Shown: positions 46,268 to 57,712, counted from the stretch's first letter. The stretch: 64,000 bases of DNA from Lunularia cruciata (GCA_948567375.1 OX419758.1:51103473-51167472), one strand, 5' to 3'. Numbers and translations are program-made. The notes: generated from the sequence alone by a model not told the origin.

Positions 46268-46803
46268 ACATAAAGCTACTTTCCCAAATCCTTTGAACAG
46301 ATGGGAAATACATCAATGTGATATATGTATGGTTAAAGTCCAAAATGATGGCTTATTGCTCTTGTACTAAGAGGTTTCAGTTTTATCTTGGAGTGCAATT
46401 GTAGGAAGCATAAACTCTGCATGTATCATAGATGTCAGGACAATCAATGTGTGTAAGTGAGATACGGGCTTATGAGGCACTTCTAAAGAAGGCTACAGGT
46501 ATTATTTCTCAAGGACAATCTGAAAGGATAAACATTACATAAGGCTACTTTCCCAAATCCTTTGAACAGGTGGGAAATACATCAATGTGAGATATGTGTG
46601 GTGACAGTCCAAAATGATGGTTTGTTACTCTTGTATTACGAGGTTTCAGGTTTTATCTTAAAGTGCAATTGTAGGAAGTATGAACTCTAAAGTATCATAG
46701 ATGTTAGGATAATGAATGTGTAAGTTATATACGGGCTTATGAAGTGCTTCTAAAGAAGGCTACAGGTATTTCTTTTTTCAAGCACAATCTGAAAGGATTA
46801 TCG
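46268..46803. repeat. Tandem duplication, two units of about 269 bp
   Basis: 46,268-46,536 and 46,537 to about 46,803 both begin acataa-gctactttcccaaa and include 'tgcaattgtaggaag' and 'aagaaggctacaggtatt'. They differ at about one base in ten. Confidence 0.92.
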
Positions 46804-47406
46804 TCACACCTAAATTAAAATCAGTTCAAGAAAGCATTTTTACCAGCTTTTGACGTAACAAAAAGATAAATACCTGGCTATCAACCCTCGCTGGAAGGTA
46901 TTCGCAACCCGAAACTTCTGATAAACAAGATAATTGGGGTCTGCGGGGGTCTTGCGTGGGAGAGAAGGACTCGTCTGCTAAGATCAGTATCTGTTTCTAC
47001 ATTTTTAGAAATTACTCTCTCTTTGTTGTTATTGCCGATTCTTTCGTCTTATGTTTTCTGCTTTTATTTAAAACTTCTCGTCGGACGTTAAACGAAGTCC
47101 GGACTGCTTTGAACTGTACCAGCTATATCGGTCGACGGTGCGCCATAGAGGCCAGTGCTTGGTTATGCTTGACACTAGAATCAGTAATGATGGGTATCTT
47201 CTTGAATCTCCTTATCCTAAAGAATGAAGACCAACGTCTCGCGTGTCGGCGCTAGACGGCGAAACCTGCAAAGAATAGAACCCAGCTTCTGGCCTCTCTG
47301 CCTCGCAGTGGTCCTTCGTTACCTTGCATGAAGTTCGGGTGAACACTTCCCACAAAAGTAAACGAAGGAAGATTTTGATGGAGGTTATCCTATTTGTTAT
47401 GGTTAT

Positions 47407-47485
47407 ATTGATGCATTTTGTTCGCACGTAGAAACGCAAAGCAAACTTCGCGTTGTGTTTTTATCTGCGGACAAAATGCATCAAT
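47407..47485. repeat. Hairpin-forming inverted repeat
   Basis: Arms start ATTGATGCATTTTGT and end ACAAAATGCATCAAT, with pairing continuing (with mismatches) through tcgcacgtagaaac and the complementary tttttatctgcgga. Total length is about 79 bp, like a plant miRNA precursor or a very small MITE. Confidence 0.8.
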
Positions 47486-47796
47486 ACTAATAATAACAAA
47501 CGCAAAGCAAACTTTGGCGTTCGTTGCAATTACGAACAAGTCAGTGGACCCCGTGGAATTCGTGAACCGTGTATGTTTAACAAATATAGTCATAGTTGGG
47601 TCCTCGACGCAATGTGGAAATTCAGAGGTTCGGGACAAACTTCTTTAATTGTCGCACTCATCGTCGCCTTGGACTTTGATTTCATCGTAGATATACTCGC
47701 TGGGGTAGAGTAGAGCAAGTACTGTAGATTGTATGATCAACATCCCAGCTTCACAGAGAATACAATCATGAAATAAACCGCATAGAAAACACATGG

Positions 47797-47860
47797 GATG
47801 GGAAGACCCCCTCAAGCCGGACAAGGGTAAGACAAAATAGATAAAATGGAGTTAAATCCC
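47797..47860. repeat. 60-bp motif, copy 1
   Basis: gatgggaagaccccctcaag then ccggacaagg-taagac and aaaatggagttaaatccc. Same orientation as 48,254-48,313. Confidence 0.75.
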
Positions 47861-48134
47861 AATGGACTTGATATGAGAAATCTGCACTACTTCACTTAAG
47901 ATATATGAACTATGCAAATACAAATCAAGTTCGAAAGGATTTGAACTTGGGGTTTGGACACTTGGGGATTTGGGATGCAATTCATACGGATTTGAACTTG
48001 GGGATAATTAGGATAATTATTGCATAGAATACTCAATACATTTTGCTACATTGCATGAAACATCTCAAATGTAATAGTTGAATCCTGAGAGAAAATGCTG
48101 AAGTGCAGATGTTTCCTCCCTATACTATAGAAAC

Positions 48135-48312
48135 TTAACCCCATTTTACCTTCTTTATCTTTTCTTTATGCGGCTTGATAGGATCTTCCCATCCTTCCTG
48201 TTTTCACACGTCTCGTTTTTCATCAGAGGTAAGGCGATCGTGAAGGATAACAAGATGGGAAGACCCCGTCAAGCCGTACAACGAAAAGACATTAGAAGGA
48301 AAATGGGGTTAA
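48135..48312. mobile_element. MITE-like fold-back flanked by TTAA
   Basis: Inverted arms of about 58 bp (48,139-48,193 and 48,254-48,308) around a 60-bp centre. The outer ends read TTAA-CCCCATTTT and AAAATGGGG-TTAA. Length without the flanking TTAA is 170 bp. TTAA flanks and CCC...GGG ends are the pattern of piggyBac-type non-autonomous elements, but because TTAA is itself palindromic it may just be part of the arm. No coding capacity. Confidence 0.55.
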
Positions 48313-49587
48313 GCTCCAATTGTTGATTTCTCAAAACCATTCTTGTCATCGCACTCTGGATCATACAAGGAATAAACACTTGCTATTTCCGACATCGGTG
48401 AAAAGGTACACTCACATACGGCACTTAGCAGGAAATGTAGGAAGAACCGTAGGCATGTTTTGGTAGGCAAGAGGATGGTCTAGCTCGTGAATCAAACTCC
48501 ATATCAATTACGGTTGTTATCTATCCAGTTATGAATAAATTGGATAGCAGTAGATTTTTTCAAATTTTTTGGACATAACTTTTATTGTATGAACGTGTTC
48601 TCATAAACTTCACGCTACAAGCGACACGTATATAGAGCGGGCTGCCTTGGACGAGGAAACTGGCGGATTTGAGATTCTTAAGAGATCCTTGTTCTCGGGA
48701 ATTTTGTCTGGTAGCTCGTATTCTCCTACCTTCAGCTTTTGAACTCCTTTTGCCTTTTGTCATTCACTCTGTCTCCACGAGATACATGCTAAACAAATGC
48801 AATTGCAACTCAATTTTTATGAGTTTATTTTACACTCCACATTTAAACCGGCGTGAAGAGTACGTAGGAGACAAAAAGGTCGATATCATGTCCCCAACAA
48901 ACTGTTACAAATCTTCGTTGATCAGTGACCATAGGTTATGTTCTTGTCGGTGTAATAGAATAAATTGCATAAAGAACACAGATGAATAACTACCTCAACT
49001 ATCGGATATATCTTCCAAGGATCTCATATATATAGGAATTTATAATACAATTCAACAGCTAGTTACCTAGTTATTTGTTGTTATATAGATTAGATTGTAA
49101 AACACCTTTTGTTGGTTTCTGTATTCTTTTATGTAAAATATGGCTATTACCCTTCGTCTCCATCCCTTGTGCTCGTTCTAATTTTATGCACTTCTCGATG
49201 CTTTGCCCTCCCTCTTCTTTTCCTTCGAAGTTTTTTATTTGGTTCGTTCTCCACCAATCTACAGTGTGTAGCTAAAACTGCTGAGTTCCTCGAGGGAATG
49301 TTGAGAAGTGTAAAAGGACCGACAACTGTTGCAGAATTGCGCAATGAACCGAAATCTTCACTGTCGAATTCATTGTATGTGAGATTGACAATGATTGAAG
49401 AGCAGGGAAAGGCTTAACGGACCCAGTCTTTGGCACCTCGGCTTAACCGACACCAAATATCACGTGGTCCGACGTGGTATCTTTGAGTTATGTTTGCATA
49501 GAGCTATGGAGACCAATGTTCTGTATCGGTCGATTAAGTCTTTTTACCTGGATCTATTTTTTACCTGGATCTATGTATAGTATCTGG

Positions 49588-49641
49588 CCCATTTTACCTT
49601 TTTCATCTCTCCCTTGTACGGCTCGATGGGGTCTTCCCATC
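49588..49641. repeat. 60-bp motif, copy 4 (inverted)
   Basis: cccattttacctttttcatc then cccttgtacggctcgatggg and gtcttcccatc. Matches the left arm of the fold-back at 48,139-48,193. Confidence 0.75.
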
Positions 49642-50358
49642 TTTCATTTTTTCTATGCGGTCGTCCTTTGCTATCTATGTATAGTAGTGAAATTTTGCGA
49701 AAATCCACTGCCACATTGGACTGAGGTTCAATCTTAAGGTGTCATCGGTTAAGTCTTTTTGGTAATGTGGCGCCCGGTCAAATAAGGGGTTCGGTTAAGT
49801 CTACCTCAGTTTGGAGCTACCAGGTTTACAGTTGAGGCAAACCCATTTCTCGAACCTGGAGGTATCAAGGATGCATACAACGCGGGGCCACTTGTTGACG
49901 CGTATCCATTTGAAGAAGGAGGTCTGTGTACAAGGCCGGTGTTTTCCATGGTGGCATGCCTACTTACGTAATTTTAGTAAATTCGGTAGGGAGATGAGGT
50001 AAGAATAAATGAATGCTCTGTTAATTGTGTTACATTATATTTTCTGCAAGTTGCATTCATTTATAAAAATCAAGATATATATTTCGGTTTAGGATTGTTG
50101 TATTGAAACAAATGATTATCAAAAGAGGTGACATGGCTTTTTGAGAGAGTTATCATGTTTTTTGGTGGATGGTTTTTAGAGTGATATTTATGAAATTTTT
50201 GGCAGATCCAAAATGCCACTCTCAACTATTTGAACTCAAATTCACCATTTAGTGTAAATTCTCATGTTAGTAAACTAAACGGTGAGTTGTGTAGTTTTGC
50301 ATTGGTGTGGTGGTTCATTTCAATACATTATTAGTGCAACAAAGGAGATAGAGCTAGT

Positions 50359-51740
50359 TATGGAAAATGATCCGCGTTGCCCTACAGCAACCAAGGAATT
50401 GATTGGGGGTCAATGAATTTTACTCCAAAAGTGCAACAACAATTTAACATTAAGAGATCAAGTACCTGATTGCAATGCAGGAGTGTCATATTTGGATGCA
50501 GTACCAAGACCTATAGACTCACATTTGGATTCGCAACCTAAACAATCATTAGGGAAATTTGGAGAACTGTTGAGAGTGGCTTCTTCAATGCCTAGCAAAA
50601 CAAAAGAGGACAACCTATTCTGCATGGCAATGCACCATTATGGCCAAATATTGGATTATTTGGAGGACCCCAAGCATTTTGCATAGATTCATGGTGAGAA
50701 TTGCAAAATGCACATTTAGAAGTCCATTGCTTTTAGTTTCATGGAAACATTTTTGATTTGAGAAGGGCAAGGATTTTCTACTTCTATGACAAATGGCAGG
50801 CTTTACAAGAAACGGTTGAGGTTTATGAAATTATGCAAAGAACTTGGAAGTTGAAGAACAAATTGACTAGAGAAGGTCTCACAGAGAAGGAATATGGCAA
50901 AGGATTGAGAACTATTGATGATAAATTGAATAGAATGTGCATACATTTTGCTAGAATGGAAGCCATATTTGGGAATAGAGCAAACATTAGTCCACCTACT
51001 ATGGTATGTTTGGAAGATTTGAATCCCAATCCAAGCAAGGTTGGCATTGAGGAGGTCCATGAAGGTGCCAAGGAAGGCTCTCAATTCCCATCTCCTCCAA
51101 AGGTGGTGCTCCAAGATCCGTGCCCCTATTTTGTCCCAAACACCCAAGGGGTGGAAAATATACCTAATGTTTACTGGATAATGGAATCCGATCACCCAAG
51201 GAGGAGTCACCTTTTGCTACACCACCTCTACTAACTTCTATAGGGGATGCATCAAAGTGCACTTTCCTCAACCAAGAAGGAGAATGTGACCCAAAGAGGA
51301 GAAAAGGTGGAATATCAACAAGTAAGGTATCTTGAATGTCACCTAATACATTATTGTCTCAAGATTTAGCAAAGATCACCATGTTGAAGGCAAATATTAT
51401 AGAATCCAGGGAAAAGTTATGACTAGCTGAACTAGAAGCCACTAACATGAGGAAAGAGAGAAAACATTGATGAAAATGGAAGTTGAGCTTGTTAGATTAG
51501 AGACAAAGAAAATGAAAGTTGAAAGTGAGAATAAATTAAGCGCAAAAAAAAGGAAAGCTAGGGCAGACAAACACAAGTTCAAGGAGATAAGTTTAGAGTC
51601 AAAGCACACTCATGGAATCAAAATGAGTCTCCTACAAGTAGGATAATCTCTTGAGGAAATAAGTCAGTATTTCAAAGTTCACCATGAAATCAAGCCTTCT
51701 ACTACAAGTTACAATCTTGAGCCAAAAATCTTGCTCTAAA
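50359..51740 (+). pseudogene. Broken gene-like region of unknown function
   Basis: Reads MENDPRCPTATKELIGGQ at 50,359 and is open again at 50,483-50,686 (VPRPIDSHLDSQPKQSLGKF, then LLRVASSMPSKTKEDNLFCM) and, in another frame, at 50,758-51,234. The latter has a helix-rich part (WQALQETVEVYEIMQRTWKL, RTIDDKLNRMCIHFARMEAI) and a Pro-rich part. The first frame then resumes with an NLS-like CDPKRRKGG near 51,290 and a coiled-coil end at 51,470-51,650 (MKMEVELVRLETKKMKVESE). Two frame shifts and a few stops break it. The helical middle, basic patch and C-terminal coiled coil recall nuclear DNA-binding or transposon-accessory proteins, but I do not recognise the family. The break between 50,686 and 50,758 could also be an unspliced intron. 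Confidence 0.5.
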
Positions 51741-51752
51741 TTCATACACTAG

Positions 51753-51871
51753 TATAATGTTCCGAAGATAGTAGACAAACACAAAAGAGAAAGCACAAGT
51801 TCACACTCAAACTCCGATGCCCCAAAAGAGCACCTTGGCTTTATTGTATAGCAAAGTAGAGACACTCAAGG
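51753..51871 (-). repeat. Solo LTR J, first part
   Basis: LTR end of the chromovirus family (tataatgttccgaag, standing for tgtaatactccgagg) to ...gacactcaagg, cut by element H. The rest of this LTR resumes at about 58,296. The two parts add up to about 732 bp, the family LTR length. Confidence 0.75.
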
Positions 51872-52620
51872 TGTAATACTCCGAGGATAGGAGACCTGAA
51901 CAGACCATGAGAGACACACACTTTCACACTCAAACTCCAATGCCCCAAAGGAGCACCTTCTCTTTATTATATAGGCAAAGCGGATCTCCTCCAATGAAGC
52001 TCCACCATAGGATTAGGTACATAGATATGTGACATGTCAGCAAGCTCCACCCTTGGATTACTTACTTGGATGGGTGACATGTCGGTCCTGGTCCTATCTG
52101 GTTGGTCAAACAAGCTTTGACCAAAGGGAATCTTTTAGGGAATCTTCCTATAGGAATCTCAAAATCACGTGGGTGAGGTACCGTTGGAAAGCTCTCAATG
52201 AGACAAAGCAAGGGGAAGGGAAGGCCAGAATTCCCTTCATTGGGGGGGGGGCATCTGTACATTTTTGAGGCATAATTCATCCGTTTAGGCCTCCAAAATT
52301 GCCTTCAAAGATTTCAGGCATATTTTGGTTCCAACTCTATGAGTAGAAGTCCCCTTTTGGTGATACCTCTTTCTGATCTATTCAGTCCATCATGTGTAAC
52401 ATCCTTCCAGATGTTACCAACCCAATTCTCACCTTCAAATCATATGTCTAGCTATTGGTTCTAAGGTTTTCAAATCTAATTTTTTTTTTGTCTATTAGTA
52501 GAAGTACACTTTTGGTGATACTTCTATCTGATCTATTTTGACCATCATGTATAACATCATTCTAGATGTTACCAAACTGAATTTCACATCTTGATCATAT
52601 GGCTAGCTCTTGGTATTACA
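51872..52620 (-). repeat. 3' LTR of element H
   Basis: 749 bp on the plus strand from TGTAATACTCC to TTGGTATTACA. It contains two U3 repeats, a run of 10 G (52,242-52,251) and the TATA-box complement near 51,963. The adjacent aacctccttccttttaag is the complement of the polypurine tract. Confidence 0.93.
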
Positions 52621-52686
52621 AACCTCCTTCCTTTTAAGACGTAACATCCTCGTTGTGCAACTATTGCTCAAATGCTTGCACCAACA

Positions 52687-52828
52687 CCGGTGCATGTGTC
52701 AAATTGGCAGCGGGTTCCCAGGTTGCTTCATAGAGGGGGTAACCTTTCCATTGGACAAGATAATCCACTTGTGGATGACGAGTACCACGCATGTGGTTTT
52801 GGAGAATACGCTCCACTTGATATTCCTC
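52687..52828 (-). pseudogene. Chromodomain of element H
   Basis: EEYQVERILQNHMRGTRHPQ then VDYLVQWKGYPLYEATWEPA. The clearest chromodomain in the window: Y-x-V-E-x-I-L, YLVQWKGY and EATWEP are all present. It lies at the C-terminus of integrase, after the VFHVSLL-type end motif. Confidence 0.92.
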
Positions 52829-52849
52829 ATTGCCATCAATGAGTGTCGG

Positions 52850-54090
52850 ACAAGGTTGAATATCTTGTGTGGAATGACCCAAGCCTGATTGGGGAGCATA
52901 TCTGCATAATAGGGAAACATGGAACACTGGATGGATCGTCATGTGTGGTGGTAGCTCAAGGTGATAGGCCACAATGCCGACTTGACAGAGAATTGAGAAA
53001 GGCCCAATAAAACGAGGTCCCACTAATGTGAGGTTGGTTGTCGATAACCACACTTGATCCCCAACATTGAACTCCATGTGCCTACGGTGTGCATCAGCAT
53101 ACTGCTTCTGGCAATTTTGTGCAATCTATAATTTGTGCTTAATGCTCTCCACCCCTTGTTGGATTTTAGAAACAAATGTGTTGACTATATTGACCTTGGT
53201 AGCCACTGGATGGATCTTCATCAAGTTGGAAGGTGTGAAGGGATGCTCACCATACATGAGGAAGAACGGAGTGACTTGGGTGGATGCATTCACTGAATTG
53301 TTGTAAGCAAATTCCACCAACGGGAGTAGGGTGTCCCACCTCTCTTGCTCTTCTAAGATGAAGCCGCGTAACATGTCTTTCATAGTGCAATTAGACCGCT
53401 CTATTTGTCCATCTGTTTGTGGGTGGTAAGCTGTGGACATGGCCAACTTGGTTTTGAAGAAACCCAAGAGAATGCGCTAAAATAAAGTGGTGAATTGAGT
53501 ACCCCTATTGGTGATGAGTACTCGAGACAAGCCATGGTGAGAGAAGACTGCATCTAAGTATAATTGAGCAAGTTGTGGAGCAGTCACCTCCTTGGTGGTA
53601 GAGCGTACATGAATCATTTTACTGAGCCCGTCTACAAAGACCACGATGGAATCGAATCTTGATGTGGTCTTGGGTAATTCACAGACGAGATCCATACACA
53701 CCTGTTCCCAACGTTGTGTAGGAGTGGGGAGAGGTTGCAGGAGCCCTGCATGAGCTTGATTAAAAGCTTTGTTATGTTGACAAAGTAAGCAACTGCGCAC
53801 GTAGTCCATCACATCATTGCTCATCTTGGGCCAATAGTAATGGCGCTGGACTGCATCCAAGGTCTTGTCCACTCCAACCTGACCTGCAATGGCCGAATCA
53901 TGACATTCCGCTAGAATGGTAGTATGCAATTTTGGGACATTTGGAATCCATATTCTGCCATCACAAAAGGTGAGTCCTTGGGTGCTAGTGATGCCTTTAG
54001 ATGATTGCACTTCTACAATCTGTGGATTAGTTTTTGTAGCCACCAGAATCTCTAGCCAAAATTTAGGGTTAATCTGAACCTCTACCACCA
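52850..54090 (-). pseudogene. Integrase block of element H
   Basis: Zinc region (GQVGVDKTLDAVQRHYYWPK, then CLLCQHNKA, about 53,780-53,880). DDE core (FDSIVVFVDGLSKMIHV, about 53,600-53,660; AYHPQTDGQIERSN, about 53,385-53,430; LPLVEFAYNNSVNAST, about 53,285-53,330). C-terminal MEFNVGDQVWL at 53,077 and VFHVSLL near 52,920. Confidence 0.88.
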
Positions 54091-54660
54091 AGTTATTTGC
54101 CATTGGCATGCGGGTGAATGCATCTACAAGTTGATTCTTACCTTCAACATAGGTGATTGTCATGTTGAAGCATTGTCGCTACTCTGCCCATTGAATCTGG
54201 CGACGAGATAGATCCTTCTGCGTCTCGAGGTAGACTAGAGGTTTGTGGTTTAGGGTTTCTACTACAAATGCCTTCTCGCCCAGATAGTGCTTCCAATGCT
54301 TGATTGCTAGGATGATGGCCAACTCTTCTTGTTCTATGGTGTGGTAGTTGCGCTATGCCGGTAACAAATTTCGAGAGAAATATGCAATGGGATGCCATCC
54401 GTCATGCCACTCTTGTTGTAGGACTGCTCTGGTTGCTATGCCTGATGCATATGTAGCCAACTTGATTGGATGTTTTGGGTCATACCCCTTCAAGATTGGT
54501 GCATGTAGCAAAGCAACTTTCAATTCTTGAAAGGCCAACTCTTGTGAGGTTCTCCATGTCCACTTCTTCTCCTTGCCAAGCAGTGCTATTAAAGGCTGTA
54601 CAACCTTGGAGAAGTCCTTGACAAATCGATGATAGAATCCCATCAAACCCAAGAAGCTCT
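54090..54660 (-). pseudogene. RNase H block of element H
   Basis: Begins after FYHRFVKDFSKVVQPL with KLATYASGIATRAVLQQEW. The end is marked by VEGKNQLVDAFTRMPM (about 54,105-54,155), the family's form of the D-A-L/F-S/T-R motif. Confidence 0.82.
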
Positions 54661-55420
54661 TGAGTTGAGTCTGATCTTCTGGGGCACTCCATTTTTGAAT
54701 GACCTCTATTTTATCTATCAATACTTGAATACCCTTTGCACTTACTCTATGCCCCAAGTAGTCTCCTTCAGACTTGCCAAACTCACACTTTGAGATTTTG
54801 GCATACAATTGATTTTGTCTTAGAATTTGGAGGACTTCTCATAGATGTTCTTTGTGTTCTGTCATTGTGCTACTATATACTAAGATATCATCCAGGACGA
54901 CAATGATAGACTTATCCCAATATGGATGAAATATTTCATTCATTAGACTCATGAAAGTGGCAGTTGCGTTGGTGAGACCAAAAGGCATCACAAGATACTC
55001 AAAGTGGCCATATATGGTTTGAAAGGCAGTCTTGTACACATCCTCCTCTGCAAAATTTGATTATAACCACTCTGCAAATCTAGTTTGATGAAGTATCTTG
55101 CTCCATTGAGTTGATTGAATAGATCATCCATGCGAGGTAAGGGGTATTTATTCTTCACTGTTTGTTGATTGAGACCTCGATAGTCAATGCACATGCGCAT
55201 TGTACTGTCTTTCTTCTTCACAAACAAGACCGGAGCCCTATATGGTGATACACTGTGTTGGATGAACCCTTTCTGTAGCATATCTTCAATTTGATTCTTG
55301 CACTCCTCCAACTCATGAGGTGATAGGCGATATGGGGCCTTACAGGGAGGTGTCTTCCTCGAGAGTGTCTCAATTTTATGATCTACTCTCCTTTTTGGTG
55401 GTAATCCTTAGGGTAGATCA
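54660..55420 (-). pseudogene. Reverse transcriptase block of element H
   Basis: [20 protein letters not shown] (about 55,150-55,205), [26 protein letters not shown] (54,960-55,000), [11 protein letters not shown] (about 54,870-54,900) and SKCEFGKSEGDYLGHRVSA near 54,740-54,800. Confidence 0.88.
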
Positions 55421-55549
55421 TCAAGAAAGACATCTTGAAACTCATTTACGACATCCTTCAATTTCTTGAGAATTTGTCCCTTGAGTTGTACACTCTGGAC
55501 TTCTCTTATTAGACCCATGAAACACCTATCAGTCTTATATATAGTTGTT

Positions 55550-56000
55550 GTCTTTATGACATAGAGAGGCAATTCTTGCCTATGTGATTTTCTTTAACCC
55601 TAATGATCAACCATTTGTGGGTTCTCACTACTTTCTTCCTCCAATCTACCATAGGGTTGCAATGCTCCATCCATGGCATACCTAAGATTGCATCATAACG
55701 AGCTAATTGTATCACTTGCCACTCAATTGCATCTTGATATTTTCCTACAGAGAGTGTTACCTGCCTGGGTAATGATTCAATCTTCTCTGTTTGTCTGTTA
55801 GGTAACTCTACTTCTTCACTCTCATCTCTCTCTAGATCCATTCCCAATCATATTGCAATAGAGCGAGACAAGAAGTTCTCTATGGCTCCCGGATCTATTA
55901 ACACTCTCACTTGATTGCCTTCTAGGACTCCATTCACTACAATCAATTGTGAGGTTGCTTTTTGGTACCTTTATGCACTTGTCTTCGTCATTCCCTTGCT
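55550..56000 (-). pseudogene. Protease block of element H
   Basis: Active-site loop region near 55,880-55,920 and the conserved ILGMPWMEHCNPMVDW at about 55,635-55,690, followed by KKVVRTHKW. Confidence 0.75.
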
Positions 56001-56129
56001 TTTCTGCTTCCTTATTGAGCCAGTAAGGCCTCAAGGTACATTTATTGGCAATCTTTGTTTTCCAAAGTGATTTCCACCTCCTCTTCTTCAATGCGTCTCT
56101 CCATGTTGTTCAAAGATTGCCTGTATGAA

Positions 56130-57596
56130 GGTCAAGGGCTTCTAGGAAGTCGAGCACAACAGTTGGTAGATATATGCCTAATATGACCACAATTATCATA
56201 ACGGCGTTGTTCTCCTCGAGTTACTTCTCCTTGTGGGACTCCATCTCTCCGTACTTCTACCCGTTCCCGTTCTCCTTGAAGCGGTCGTGCTCCTCGGTCT
56301 CGAAACCAAAGGTTACCCAATTCTATTGGTACCGGTATACCCATGGGTGGCATTTCTGCCCAATAATGTTGAGGTGGAACTACTCCTTCACCTCCACCTA
56401 ATGCTCTTGCTATTCTTTGTGCACAAGCAATGGCTTCAAATATCATGCGAGGATTTTGTACCATGACTTCTTGGCGAATCCGCTCCTTCAACCCTCATTT
56501 GAAATTGTTGAGAGCCTCTACTAGACTCATGTTGGTTATTGCGACTTGTAGATCTAAAAATGCCTCCACATACTCTTATATGTTGTTCTTCTGTTTCAAT
56601 TGCCATAGTCGGATCCGGGCCATCTACATAGAATCCACCAATTGGAAATACTTTAGCAATCCTTCTTGCATTGCTATCCATGTGACCTTATTTCTCTCGG
56701 CCAACATGGATTGTTTCCAAGCGTCGTACCATGTGAGAGCTTTATCGGTCAAGTACCCACATGCAAACACGCTTGCAGCATGCTTGGTGATCTTGGTTGA
56801 GAACAATCAAAAATATCAATTCATTCTTGAGATCTAGTTCTCCACTACTCCCATGGTATGCTGCTCCTTGTAAGGCTCAATGTTGCAGGTCTTCTTCATC
56901 CGGAGTAGTAATGTGGCTTCATCATTGATAGGGTTTGTAGGCATAAGTGCCTCTCCAAGTACTTCAGTCGCAGGTAATGGATTTTGAGACGGCTCTTCTA
57001 CTTGCATTGCTTGATCATTCTTGAGGGTCTGCACTTGACTTTGTAATGCCTCCATGGTCATCTTAATCTCTCAAAATTTGTTCAACATCCCCTGCATTCC
57101 TTGCACCAACTCGTGCAACTACAGATCCATGGTTCTTGTAACACTTGATTGCTATACCCTAAACTTCAATAGAGAGTTAATACGATCACTTTGGAGGGTG
57201 CACGAACTACTAGAACTACCATTGGGACCTTAGAAGCTACCACTTGTTGATAATATTACTCACCAAAATTCCTGACCATGAAATCTCTAAACATCACTTT
57301 TGGTCTCACTACATAATAAATTTCTACTTTAGTGTTAAAAGGAAAAGGATTTGGGATATTCACATCCATCACAACAAAATGTAAATTGTCAAATCTCACT
57401 CTTTATCATAAATCACTACAGGCAAAATCATTGGGTTTGGCAAATTCATTATTGTATCCATGAACTCTACTCTGAAGTGAAAAACCAAATACACTCTCAC
57501 TTGCTCGTGCTGAATGTACATAATCCTGATGTTGAATGGATTCAAGAATGGAAAGCAAGGCACTAGATATTGTCCTCCCGGAGCATCCATTCTATC
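56130..57596 (-). pseudogene. gag block of element H
   Basis: Start at 57,596 (MDAPGGQYLVPCFPFLN). Middle part near 56,620-57,061. C-terminal part (ERIRQEVMVQNPRMIFEAIA) at 56,400-56,490. Zinc-knuckle remnant CGHIRHISTNC near 56,160-56,190. Confidence 0.8.
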
Positions 57597-57701
57597 ATCC
57601 TAATCTACCAATTACACTACAATGCCTCTCCTTAAAATTACTCAGTCTCAATAGCCCATATTCTTCCAAGAGGGGTGATCCGCTCTCTTGGACAACACCT
57701 A

Positions 57702-57712
57702 CTCTTATACCA
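57702..57712 (-). other. Primer binding site of element H
   Basis: TGGTATAAGAG, one mismatch from the tRNA-Met site. Confidence 0.75.

Larger units (their letters stand above)
46804..50358. other. CpG-containing spacer with hairpins, no recognised gene
   Basis: Differs in composition from the rest: many CG dinucleotides (cgtcggacg, ctcgcgtgtcggcgctagac, gttgacgcg). No LTR-element sequence is seen. No protein family is recognised. It contains fold-back sequences at 47,407-47,485 and 48,135-48,312, related 60-bp motifs at 47,797 and 49,588, and an open stretch at 49,819-49,970. It could be regulatory DNA or gene remains. Confidence 0.5.

Noticed and set aside
47418-47713. Small plus-strand genes in the 47.4-47.7 kb region
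   Set aside because: They run through the hairpin and have no protein signature or consistent codon pattern.
55822-56837. Plus-strand open stretches over the gag of element H
   Set aside because: Hydrophobic, Leu/Phe-rich readings opposite a recognisable gag, repeated at the same place in every copy of the family (1.7, 27.9, 56.2 kb), so shadows of gag.
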